Below, piece by piece: positions 30,293 through 41,479 of a stretch of 64,000 nt of DNA. Numbering within the stretch: position 1 is the first letter of the stretch; every line of letters starts with the position of its first letter. The translations under genes and the position numbers were made by a program. The notes beneath the pieces are model-generated. The model searched no databases. It had not been told where the DNA came from and saw nothing but the letters and a program-made list of their open reading frames with translations. Origin of the DNA: Dactylorhiza incarnata (Eukaryota > Streptophyta > Magnoliopsida > Asparagales > Orchidaceae); the NCBI GenBank assembly GCA_033032865.1, contig JAWHQI010000527.1:248001-312000 (forward strand), given 5' to 3'.

Positions 30293-32263
30293 ATGCCCAC
30301 TAGATCTGGTTACGAGTACCGCACCACCACCGGTCAAGAGTATCACACCTCGTCGTCAAGTATGGCTGACGAGCGACAATCCGGTCAAAATCCAACTCCG
30401 GTTGATGAGCTTCGCTTGGAGATGAATCAACAACTGGAAGAACTTCGAGGGATGATGGCCGAACTGTTGGCCAACCGAACCCCTTCTCCACCCAGAGTTC
30501 GTGACCGACCGCAACCTCGTCGCCCTGAACGAGATGTCGACCTCACCCGCACTATTAAAATTAACGCCCCCACCTACGACGGTTTAGGGGAACCCCAAAT
30601 TTTCCTGAACTGGGTTATGGACATGAAGTGCAACTTCGAGTGGCATCACCTGACGGACCCGCATAAGGTTCAAGTTGCTAGGATGAAATTAGCTAGAAGT
30701 TCCAAAATATTTCGGCTAAATGAGGAGTGTCGTTTTGGAACCGAGGATGGTGTCCCTCCTGTCGGTTGGAAGTTGGAACGCTATGAAAAATCTTGTAAAG
30801 GATTAGTACGTCCCCGCTTATCATCGTACCCAAATGTTTGATGAGCTTTCCACCCTACGTCAGGGCGATAAATCCGTAGCCGACTATATGGGTGACCTTA
30901 AGGACAAGATGGTTCGTTGTGAGGTTCAAGAAATGCCCGAGGTTACACTTTCGAAATTCCGTAAGGGTCTTAGTTACGATATCCAAAGGAAGCTCCTACG
31001 TTACGACCACACCGACTTGAACACTACATTTAACGCTGCCCTAGACATCGAGAAGCACCTAGCCTCTAAGCCCAAAGCTAGAAAACAACTCCTACAAGGG
31101 AAAAACACCGTACAGTGCCTCCACCTCCACCTATAGGGACAAGAGGAAATTTAAGACCAAGGACTCCTCTAACATCGTTATCACGGCTAGGGACACTAAG
31201 AATCCCTTAGGGGAACCCATTCCCGTAGGCAAGATTAGTAAGACTAATGCCGCTTGTTATGCGTGCGGGGTAGCCGACCACTACGCCGTTGAATGTCCCA
31301 CTAAAACTAGGACCTTGGCCTTAGTGGAGCCTACCGACGACACACCCGAGTACATTTACGAGGCTACTGATGAGTCTGATCCGGAAGGGCTACCCAATGA
31401 TTTAGAGGATGATTCTCATTTGATGGTGATGTGGTGTATACTTACTACCCCTCGTTCTTTGGATGATTGGAATAGGACCAACATATTCTCCTTGATATTT
31501 AAGAGTGGTGATAAGTTGTGTAAATTGATTATCGTCAGTGGTAGTTGTATGAATGTAGTGTCTGAAAATGCGGTCACGCGTATGTCGTTGGCCACGGAAC
31601 CCCACCCTTCTCCTTATCAGGTAGCCTGGATAAATAAAATGTCCTTACCGGTCACCAAACGGTGCTTGGTTCCCATTTCGGTCAAGTCCTACTTGGATCA
31701 GATTTGGTGTGATGTAATTCCTATGGATGCGTGCCATGTCCTATTGGTCCGACCTTGGCTTTATGACCGGGATGTGATTCCTATGGTGTGATGTAATTCA
31801 TCATGGGCGCGCCAACACGTATGAATTTCAATATAAGGGCAAGAAGATTATTCTCAAACCTACTCCACCCAAGGAGCCCTCTAGCTCATCTAAAGACACT
31901 ACCATCCTTGTGGAGAGGAAGACGTTAAGTTTGTTGGGTAGACAAGAATTCACTCGTGAGTCGTTTATTGGGGGAGTCATGTACGCTTTAGTCTGCATGT
32001 TAGCCAATGAAGATTCTGCAATTTTGGATGATTTATCCCTTGAGTTGAGGGAGTTATTGGAGGAGTATAGGGACGTTTACCCGAATGAGTTGCCTTCGAC
32101 GTTGCCACCGATGCGTGATATTCAGCACGCTATTGATTTTGTCCCGGGCTCATCGTTACCGAACCTCCCTCATTATCGTTTGAACCCCGCTGCCCATCAG
32201 GAGTTGCAAACCCAAATTTCAGATCTCTTGCAGAAGGGATTCATTAGGCATAACATTAGTCCG
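30293..32263 (+). pseudogene. gag-pol: Chromovirus gag-protease-RT start, truncated
   Basis: Gag starts near 30293 (INAPTYDG, FLNWVMDMKCNFEWH, VQVARMKLA), shifts frame near 30830 and continues with FDELSTLRQGDKSVADYM and FRKGLSYDIQRKLL. The CCHC knuckle CYACGVADHYAVEC (about 31255-31300) is in yet another frame. Protease reads IIVSGSCMNVV, with Val where the catalytic Asp of DSG is expected. RT begins after 31910 (YRDVYPNELPSTLPPMRDIQ, FVPGSSLPNLPHYRL, DLLQKGFIRHNISPF) and stops at about 32263, where a 15-bp minisatellite takes over. The style fits Reina/CRM/Galadriel-type chromoviruses. RT catalytic motifs, RNase H, integrase and 3' LTR are absent. Confidence 0.85.
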
Positions 32264-32485
32264 TTTCTTCCTACTTCGTCGCATCCTACCTCTGTCGCCT
32301 CCTACTTGTGTCTTCTTCTATCTCCATTGCCTCACCCCTACCTTCGTTTCCTCCACCTCCGTCGCCTTCGTCCTCCGCTGCCTCCTGCCTCTGTCGCATC
32401 CTACCTCCGAACTTCGTTGCCTTCTACCTGCTGCCTCCGTTTCTTCCTACTTGGTCGTATGCTACCTCTGTCGCATGCTATTTAA
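32261..32485 (+). repeat. 15-bp minisatellite joined to gypsy RT
   Basis: The sequence from 'ccgtttcttcctacttcgtc' is built from variants of the 15-bp unit tcctacctccgtcgc. About 170 bp (32261-32430) are nearly identical to 41828-42000. It reads through in frame from RT for 70 codons, which is coincidental. Confidence 0.85.
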
Positions 32486-33300
32486 ACCTTGTGTTAACCT
32501 CTAATCATCGTGTATTGACCTCTAATTATCATATGTAAGTTATTAACATAATAATAATATATTATTAGTTATTTGATTAACGATTCTAATCACTGGATAA
32601 CGTATAGGTGTCGTAGCACACATAGAAGACAATTGAGAGTATTTTGAATTAGTAATATATCACTTTATTCATTCTCTTAAAAATGACAATAATATGTGTA
32701 CGTGGAATCACATTCTTTACTAGTATTTACCCTTCATCCTCTCCTTCTCCAAATAAAGTTAAGTGAGCTAATTAGTCACCCAATTTTTTAAATAATATTT
32801 CTCTCATTAATTTCATCGCAGGAATATATCGAAGCGTAGCCGTACTTTCAAGCGAGTCACTGCATTAAGTCTCCAGCAATGCTTTACCAAGAAGAAGATG
32901 AGTAACTCACACTTCACCTAGCTATTTTTTTATACTTCATTATGCATGATTATCTAATTTCTTAGTTCTCATGGTTAATTTTCTTACACTTCACCTAGCT
33001 ATTTTTTTATACTTCATTATGACGCAGGACGGTCCTATGTGATGGGAAAAACACATGAATGAACTCCTACATGCAACCATGCATATCCGACGAATTTAAC
33101 TTGCAATAATAATTAGTTTTATAAATCAAAATAAATGTAGGCCACAATAGTTAAAGCTCTCAAATATGGAAACACGTGAAGTCGTATAAGTGCAAGAGTG
33201 CCAGAAAATTAAATACTATTTAAATCAGAGATTACAAAGACCAAAACAATTGAAAACAAAGTCTATAAACCACTATCTCTCAAGTAGAGAACAAACACAT
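32486..33300. other. AT-rich DNA, nothing recognised
   Basis: No gene or element could be supported. A short direct repeat 'acttcacctagctatttttt' occurs at 32911 and 32988. Confidence 0.5.
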
Positions 33301-34640
33301 GATCCAAAAGTAAAGAAATCAAAAAGCAAACCTTGAACTTTGCAAACAATGTAGAGGGGAGGGCTGAAGGTGCTGTTAGAGGGCTGCCGGGGCTGATTTT
33401 CAGAGCTCTGGAACTATTTGGGGCTGTCCAGAAACAGGGTCAGCAATAACGAGGGTGTTGGGAGGCAGTATTCAGCAAGGGCAGCAGTTTTTGACTGTCC
33501 AGGATACTGGACAGCAAGCCCGACAATGCAAGGGAAGTATTTTGAGGCAGCTGGCATCAGGTTTCAAGGAGATTGGTGAGTGAGGGGAGGCGTGGGATGC
33601 TTGGGATAATTTATTGGGCTGTTCTGGAAGAGCAGAACAGTTACAGTTAAGTATGGGGCTAGGAATGGGAGAGGAAGGGTTGCTGAAAGGGGTTCCAGGT
33701 GAAGGGAAGAGGTGGGTATTTGCTGATTGAGGCTCCACGTAATGGAGAGAGGGGTCAGTGGGGGGATAAGGAGTGAGGTCGGCTGCCTTGATAATGTGGA
33801 GTTAATGGGTTAACTGTTAGAGGAATTTTAAGGTGATTCCACGTGAATTTGGGGAAGGCTGAGAGTGAAATAAGGGGAGTGGGGAGGTTGAGATTAATTT
33901 TAGGAGGAGTGCCTAAAATTTAGGGGAAAGGAGAAAGTGGGGGGTAGTGTGTAGTTATGAAGGTGGTTATGGTGGTTATGAGTAGTGGTGGAGGGTGGTG
34001 GCTGGTGGTGGCTGAAGGTGGTTTCCGGTGGTGGTGGAGGTGGTTGCCAATAGTGGTGGAGGTCGTCGGAGATGTTTTCCGGCGATCACCGGAAAACTCT
34101 CCATGTAGGGAATATGTAGAGGAGGTGTGGGAGGTCCACTGGAGGTGGACGGAGACGAACTCCGGTGATCGCCGGAGATGTGTTTATGAGGTATTGGGGC
34201 TGTTTTTGTGGGGAAATGAAGGTGGTGGTGGAGGGATATTGTGAAGGTTGGCTGTTGGAGGGCAGATATGGGGATGGCTGACTGTTGGAGGGGAGATGTG
34301 GTGGTAGTCGGCTGTTGGAGGGGAGATGTTGGAAGGGAGGTTTGGGAGGGGCCGGCCAAGGTGTTTTGGTAGAGGGGTTTGCTGGCTGTTTGGGGAGGAG
34401 GGAGGAGATGGCTGTTTTGGGAGGAGGGGGACTGCCGGCGGCTTGTGGAGGAGGATGATGGTGGTGGACGGCAAGGTGGTGGGGATTCCAAGGCTTCGCA
34501 CCCGAAACTCGGCTTCGGCACCGAATGACCAAAGAATGGGCTTCAATACTCCATTCTTCAATGCCTAAAATGAGAGCCCTCACCTTCTATTTATAGATTC
34601 CTATGTGGCAACGGACGACTATGATTGACCGAACGTCCCG
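33300..34640 (-). other. Possible LTR or promoter region on the - strand
   Basis: On the - strand a TATA box (CTATAAATAG, + strand 34588-34595) is followed by Pro/Ser-rich low-complexity reading frames and short repeats ('ggctgttggagg' recurring at about 34249, 34281 and 34311). The arrangement resembles the U3-R region of a retrotransposon, but no TG/CA ends or primer-binding site could be fixed. The long open frames on the - strand (34086-34583 and overlapping ones) reflect skewed composition and are not called as genes. Confidence 0.3.
34588..34595 (-). promoter_or_regulatory. Candidate TATA box on the - strand
   Basis: The - strand reads CTATAAATAGAAGG, a strong plant TATA match, 30-60 bases ahead of a GC-richer segment. 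No transcript end is known. Confidence 0.35.
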
Positions 34641-34689
34641 ACTCAAAAATACATAAAATTACAACTCGAAATAAAAAAATGACAAGAAC

Positions 34690-34970
34690 AAAAACTGCTA
34701 CGATCGTCGATCCGCATAAAATGAATGCTCCTATGTCTCCAATTCCATCCGCCCCTTTGTCATCTCCTTCTATGTCTTCTCCAGCTCCATACTCTTTTTT
34801 TTCCTTCGTATCCTTCTCCATCATTTCATTCTTCCTCGTCTCCTTCTACATTTCCTCCTATTTTTTCTCATTGTTCGTCATTTACAACTGCATGCCGTCC
34901 CTTGTTCTCCTTCGTCTCCTTCTCCCTCTCTCGTACTCTCCTTTTTGTTTTTATAACAATATCATAGTAT
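34690..34970 (+). repeat. Isolated C/T-rich segment of the composite repeat family
   Basis: It shares words with the C/T-rich parts of the units at 36-42 kb, for example 'gtatccttctccatca' and 'attgttcg(t/a)catttacaact', which recur near 36730, 36790, 40050 and 40120. It is a stray copy separated from the main cluster by 1 kb of AT-rich DNA (35000-35700) in which nothing was recognised. Confidence 0.7.
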
Positions 34971-35764
34971 CAAGCATCTAACGTTATCATAGTCGATGTA
35001 TTTCTCACTTTTTGTCTCAGCTAGTTTTAAGTTATTTAATTTTTTTTTATTGTAGGGCCCATTTCTATTTTTAAATACTATTATGTAATATTGGTATTTT
35101 ACATGCACTTATTTAATATGTGATTGTCATGACAGATATCTATTCAAAATAGTCTGGTGCCATCATTAGTTTAATTGTGGAGCTTTAATTTGTATTTTTT
35201 TTGTCTTAAGCATGACTGGATATAAATTTTATTCATATAAGGTTTCCAAAGTCACAATTTTTTTTATTGTTTGTCTTCTCGATACATCAAACCTTACTTT
35301 GAAACCAAGAAATTGCCATATTAAAATCATCCATCATGAAATCGAAATATCATAACTAATGATCCTTGGTCGATACACATAAATCTCCAAAGATATCACT
35401 TGCATAATGAGCAGACCAAGTGACGTACAAAAACTAATCCAAAAAATTAATCTCTCAACATCATCGCAACAATTTACATAAAATGAGAACAAATATTTAG
35501 AAGAATAAACAATTTACTTAGAATTAGAACAAACATTTTAGAAGAATAATTTCATATGATTAATTCTTCAATATTATTAGATTAATAAGTAAATTATGCA
35601 AAAATCCTTTGATGATTCTAAAAGATACATAAATCCATAAGAAAATTGAATTAAGAGGGATGGGATAAATCAAAAATCATCATCAATGGAGAGGCACGAT
35701 TCATACCCTTGACCCGTTTCATGGCCCTCCACACAGAAGAGGGTGTCTCTGTTCTGCTTCCATT

Positions 35765-35990
35765 GACTCTGCCCACTTGGATCACCTGGAAGCTTGATTA
35801 GAGGATCTCACGCTTCTGGTCCACGAGCTCGCTGCTACCGCTGTCAACTATCCACCGCGCTTCCCTCCTCCCCCCTAATCTTCCCGCCAGTGACTACATG
35901 GTGTTCCTACACCTCTGCCAAGGACATCCACCTGATTCATCTCCGCTGAATGAGATTTCGATGTTTGACGACACTAACCCCATTTTTTGA
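35765..35990 (+). pseudogene. Coding-like fragment of unknown origin
   Basis: One frame reads DSAHLDHLEA, stop, LEDLTLLVHELAATAVNYPP and, after a shift in a C run near 35876, NLPASDYMVFLHLCQGHPP and SPLNEISMFDDTNPIF, then stop. Composition and phrase structure look like protein, but no family was recognised. It may be a captured exon or an old retrotransposon gag piece. It abuts the first composite minisatellite unit. Confidence 0.25.
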
Positions 35991-35999
35991 ATCACTCGC

Positions 36000-38335
36000 A
36001 CCAAACAATTTTTTGACGGAGGGGGACGTCGGAGGAGAGGACCACTGAGGAGGGGATGAGGGAGGTTTATAGTTTAGGGTTATGGGGCGACCGAGGGGTC
36101 ATTTGGAGTTGGAGCATCCACCTTCTGGAGTTGGAGTGCCCTCCGTCGCATCCAACTCCTACCTCCGTCGCATCCAGCTCCCACCTCCGCCGCATCGAGC
36201 TCGTACCTCCTCCACATCCAGTTCCTACCTTCGCCCCATCCAACTCTTACGTTCGCCGCATCCAACTCCTACCTCAGTCGTATCCTACCTCTGTCGCATC
36301 CTACCCGTGTATCCAACTATCTCTGTCACTTCCTACCTCTGTCACCTCCTACCTCTGCCACCTCCTACCCATGTCGCCTCCTATCTCCATCGCCTCCTAC
36401 CTCCGTCGCCTTCATCCTTCGCCGCCTCCGACCTCCGTCGCATCCTACCTTCGACCTTCATCGCCTCATACCTCCCACCTCTGCCACATCCTATCTTTGC
36501 TGCATCCTATCTCTCCGCGTCCTACCTCCGCAGCCTCCTACCTGTGTCTTATATCTCCATCGCCTCCTATCTCCACCGCCCTAGCTCCGTCGTCTCGTTC
36601 TATGTCGTCTATTTCTCCATTGTCTCATTCTCCGTTTTCTCCTTTTTTTTGTAGTCTCCAATTCCACACACTCCCCCGTCATCTCCTTCTCTGTCTTCTC
36701 TTGCTCCATACACTCCTTTTCCGTCGTATCCTTCTCCATCAAGCCATTCTCCCTCATCTCCTTGCACACTTTCTCTTTCTATGTTGTCCCATTGTTCGAC
36801 ATTTACAACTCCATGCTCTTCTTTTCAGTCTCTTCTTGTCCATCGTCTTCTTCTCCCTCATCTTGTTCTCTGTGGTCTTAGAACTATCATACTCTTCTTT
36901 ATCATCTCATTCCTTATTGTCTCTCAATCCATCATCAAATTCTCCATCATCACTTACAATGCTATCTCCTTCACCGTAGTCTCCTTTGTCGTAACCTTCT
37001 TTGTTGACGCCCCCCTGTCCCACTCCATCCCGTCCTTCTCCATCATCTCCAAATGCATCTTATCCTTCTTTGCTGGCTCAAGAGGAGGCGACATAGGAGC
37101 ACAAGGCGGTGGAGGAGCTGGAGCCCTCCGTCGCGTCCAACTCATACCCTCATCACGTCCAACCCCTACTTCTGTCGCATCTAGCTCCTACCTCCGCCGC
37201 ATCCATCTCCTACCTCCGTCGCCTCCAACCTTCGTCAAATCGTACCTCTATCGACTCCTACTTCCGACCTTCGTCGCCTCCTACCTTTGTCTTCTCTTAC
37301 CTTCGTCTCCTCATACCTCCATCGCCGCCGACCTCCGTCGTCGCCGACCTCCGTCGCCGCCGACCTCCATCGCCGCCGACCTCCGTCGCCTACGTACTCC
37401 GTCGCCTACGTACTCCGTCGCCTACGTACTCCGTCGCCTACGTACTCTGTCGCCTCCTACCTCTGTCGTATCCTACCTCCGAACTTCATTTCCTCCTACC
37501 TACGAACTCCGCCGCCTCCTACCTACGAACTCCGCCGCCTCCTACCTACGAACTCCGTCGCCTCCTACCTCCGACCTCCGCCGCAACCTACCTCTGCCGC
37601 ATCTTACCTTTGTCTCCTTCTACCCGTGTCTCCTATCTCCATTGCCAACTACATCTGCCGCCTCATACCTCCATCGCCCTACCTCCGTCGTCTCATTCTA
37701 TTTCGTCTACTTCTCCGTTGTCTCATTCTCCGTTTTTTCCTTTTTTGTAGTCTCTAATTTCATCCTCTCCTTCTCCGTCTTCTCCAACTCCATACTCTCC
37801 TTTTCCGTCATATTCTTCTCCATCATGTCATTCTCCTTCGCCCCCTCTACGTTTTTTCTTCTATGTTTTCTCATTGTTTGTCATTGACAACTCCATGCTA
37901 TCATTCTCAGTCTCTTCTTTCCATAGACTCCTCCCTCGTCTTATTCTCGACAGCCTTAGAAGCTATCATACTCTTCTTCATTATCACTAACATGCTGTCT
38001 TCTTCTTTGCAGTCTCCTTTACCGTAATCTTCTTTGTTGACTCCCCTGCAGTCATACTCCATCATGTCCTTCTCCATTTTGTCCTCTTTTGTAGTCTCCA
38101 GTTCCACCCACTCTTCTGTTTTCTAACTTTTCTCTTTCTCTGTATTCTCCTGCGCCATACTGGGGGAAGGGGGCGAGAGGGGCGGGGGACGACGAATGGA
38201 GTGGGGGGAGAGCCAAAGCCTTGAAGGATGGTGGGGGGGAGGGGGGGCGACGACAGAGGGGGACTTGTGAGGTTTATGGTTTAGGGTTTGGGGATGATAA
38301 CGAGGGAGGGGGGACGACGGAGGGTGAGGGGACAT
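36000..38335 (+). repeat. Composite minisatellite unit 1
   Basis: Order: a G-rich head (about 36010-36110, including 'ccactgaggaggggatgagg' and 'tttagggtt'), a 15-bp minisatellite (36120-36600, unit tcctacctccgtcgc), a C/T-rich segment (36600-37080), a short 'ggaggagctggagccctccg' bridge near 37110, a second minisatellite stretch (37120-37720), a second C/T-rich segment (37720-38150) and a further G-rich block (38160-38335). All long open frames here come from the 15-bp unit being five codons long. Confidence 0.8.
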
Positions 38336-38580
38336 GATGGAGGGGGACGTCAGAGGAGGGGACCACTGAGGAGGGGATGAGGACGGTTTATTGTTTAGGG
38401 TTTGGGGGGCGTCGTAGGGGGGCATTTGGAGTTGGAGCATCCACCGTATGGAGTTGAAGTTCTCTCCGTCGCATCCAGCTCCTACCTCCGTCGCATCCAG
38501 TTCCTACCTCCGCCGCATCCAGCTAGTAACCTTCGCCCCATCCAGCTCTTACCTTCGCCGCATCCATCTCCTACCTCAGT

Positions 38581-39557
38581 TGTACAACCCCGATGTTCGC
38601 CAGGAAGGGTCCCTGGTTCGCACAACCAAGGGAGCGAGCTAAGGAGCGGTTCGGCAGGCGAGCCATAGAGGCAGGCGAGCCAGCCGGTCGGAGGAGTTCG
38701 CTAGGTGGCTTTTGCGAGCCTGCCGGTCGGAGGAGCTCGCTAGGCAGGTCTGGGACCTTGGGGTACAAATAGCCATTTCTGGGGTACAATTAGCCATTTT
38801 GGCGAGCTCGACCCGCTATGGAGCGGTTCAGCAGGCGAGCCATAGAAGCAGGCGAGCCAGCCGGTCGGAGGAGCTCGCTAGGCAGGTCTGGGACCTTGGG
38901 GTACAAATAGCCATTTCTGGGGTACAATTAGCCATTTTGGCGAGCTCGACCCGCTATGGATCGGTTCAGCAGGCGAGCCATAGAAGCAGGCGAGCCAGCC
39001 GGTCGGAGGAGTTCGCTAGGCGGCTTTGGCGAGCCAGCCAGATCTTTTGGCGAGCCCCGTGTTCGCTGAACATGTCAGGGGTCTCTGGTTCGCCGGTGCC
39101 TGGGGTGGTCCCTCACCAAAAAGCCCCTGGTGGTCTGCGGGTAGCCCCTCCAAACAGTGGAGTTTGGCTGTTAGCAGACCAATTTGGGGTGCGGATAGTA
39201 AGAAGGGACAGCGGGAGTTGGCTATTGACAGACCACAAAACCAAAATCTATAAATAGACCTTAAAGGGCACCTTGGAAGAGGACCGGTTCAGGATTTTTG
39301 AGCCTTCTTCTCTCCGTAGGTCGCTTTGGTTTGGGCTCTCTAGCTCTCCAAGGTGCCCGAGTCTTAGCTTTGGCTTGGGAGGGGAAGCGCTCAACGATCT
39401 TCCGGGTTAGTGGAGGGACCTCCTCGATAAGACTAGGGTCTTCGTTCTTTGTCCGAGTTGTTTGCCTACCCCTTCCGAGGGACCAGTAAGGGCTAGCTGC
39501 CCCTTGATTCGTTGAGGGCCCCGAGCTCCACAAGAAACCGAGAAATTGGTTTCAACA
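38581..39557 (+). mobile_element. 977-bp solo LTR
   Basis: It starts TGTACAACCCC and ends GGTTTCAACA, flanked by the 5-bp duplication tcagt (38576-38580 and 39558-39562). Removing it and one duplication restores the minisatellite phrase 'ctacctcagtcgtatcctac' seen intact near 36267. A TATA box lies at 39249-39256. Three partial copies of a 'gcggttcagcaggcgagcca' block (about 38644, 38821 and 38959) form an internal tandem repeat in U3. No PBS, purine tract or gag/pol is present, so recombination between two LTRs probably removed the rest. Confidence 0.9.
39249..39256 (+). promoter_or_regulatory. TATA box of the solo LTR
   Basis: 'ctataaatagacc' in the second half of the LTR sets its orientation as + and suggests a transcript start near 39280. 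Confidence 0.6.
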
Positions 39558-41479
39558 TCAGTCGTATCCTACCACTGTCGCATCCTACATGTGTCTCCAA
39601 CTATCTCCATCGCCTCCTACATCTGTCGCCTCCTACCTATGTCACCTCCTACCTCCGGTGCCTCCTATCTCCATCGCCTCCTACCTCCGTCGCCTTCGTC
39701 CTCCGTCGCCTTCGTCCTCCGTCGCTTTCGACCTTCATTGCCTCATACCTCCTACCTCTGCCGCATCCTATCTCTGCAGCATCCTATTTTTGCTGCATCC
39801 TATCGCTGCAGCATCCTATCTTTGCCGCATCCCATCTCTCCGTGTCCTACCTCTGTCGTCTCCTACCTGTGTCTCATATCTTCATCGCCTCCTACCTTCA
39901 CCGTATCCTACCTCCATCGCCCTACCTCCGTCATCTCGTTCTATGTCGTCTACTTCTCCATTGCCTCATTATCCGTTTCTCCTTTTTTGTAGTCTCCAAT
40001 TCCACCCGCTCCTTCTTTGTCTTCTCTAGCTCCATACACTCCTCTTCCGTTGTATCCTTCTCCGTTATGTTATTCTCACTCATCTCCTTCTACACTTTCT
40101 CTTTCTATGTTGTCCCATTGTTCGACATTTACAACTACATGCTCTTCTTTTCTGTCTCTTCTTATTATCGTCTCCTTCTCCCCCGCCTCGTTCTCTGCGG
40201 TCTTAGAGCTATCATACTCTTTTTTATCATCTCATTCCTTGTTGTCTCTGAATCCATCATCAAATTCTCCATCATCATTAACAATGTTATTTCCTTCTCT
40301 GTAGTCTCCTTTCCCGTAACCTTCTTTGTTAACTCCCCCGCTGTCCGTCTCCATCATGTTATTCTCCATCATCTCCAAATGCATCTTATCCTTCTACGTT
40401 GGCTCAGGAGGAAGCGGCATAGGGGCAGGAGACTGTGGAAGAACTGAAGCCCTCTGCCGCGTCCAACTCATACACCCAACCGCGTCCAGCTCATACTTCT
40501 GTCGCATATTCCTACCTCCATCGCATCCATCTCCTACCTTTGCCGCCTCCTACCTTCGTCGAATTGTACCTCCATCGACCCCTATTTCCGACCTTCGTTG
40601 CTTCCTACATTTGTCGTCTCTTACTTTCGTCTCCTCATACCTCCATCGCAATATACCTCCGCCGCCGCCGGCCTTCGCCCCTGTCGACCACTGTCGTTGT
40701 CGACCTCTGTCGCATCCTACCCACCTACCATTGATTCCTCCTACTTGCCTCGCCACCTACCTCATTCTCCTCTTACCTTTGTTGTCTTCTACCTTTGTTG
40801 ACTTCGTCGTCTTCTACCTCTGCCCCCACCACCCTTGTTGCACTCAGGAGGCGGCAACACAGGAGCAGGAGCAGGAGGTGGGGGAGGACCTGGAGCCCTC
40901 TGTCGCACTCGCATCCAATTCATACCTCCGACCTCCGTCGCCTCCTACCTCTGTCTCCATCATCCTGTACCTTCGTCCCATCCTACCTATGTAGCCACCA
41001 TCCTCATTTGCCGCCGACCTCCGTTTCCGCCCACCTCTATCGCGGCCTACCTCCATCGCCTCCTTCTTCCGTTGTATCCTACCTCCCACCTTCTACCTTA
41101 ATCGCCTCATACTCCACCGCCTTCTACTTCCCTCACCGCCTACCTTCGTCGCTTCCTACCTCCGTTGTCTCCAACCTTTGTCGCCTCTGTCCATCGTCTC
41201 TCCTACCTATGCCCCCCGTCGCCTCCTACCTCTGTCCTCCGTGCCTCCTACCTCCTCCATTCGTCGCCTCCAACCTCCGGGGATGACAGAGGGGGGCAAC
41301 ATATGTGTGACGACGGAAGGGGTGGGGGCATAAGGCTTTAAAGCTTCATGAATGATAGAGTGTGTGGAGGGGGGGGGGGGGGGGGGGACGAATGATGGGG
41401 GAGGACGAATATGGTGAGGGACACCGAAGCCCCGAAGAACAGGGGGACGACGGAGGGGACCACGAAGCAGGCGATGAGT

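Noticed and set aside
33976..34583. Proline-rich protein on the - strand (165-181 codons)
   Set aside because: Low-complexity, overlapping in three frames, with no start context or family match. The TATA box beside it is better explained by a possible LTR.
36056..37887. Open frames of up to 368 codons rich in TSVASYL and YLRR repeats
   Set aside because: The 15-bp minisatellite equals five codons, so it stays open in several frames. No domain, and the pattern is the same in unrelated frames.
38644..39000. Relation between the solo LTR's 138-bp internal repeat and the 137-bp satellite
   Set aside because: The period is similar and both contain 'gcgagcc', but no longer sequence match was seen. 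Coincidence is the simpler reading.
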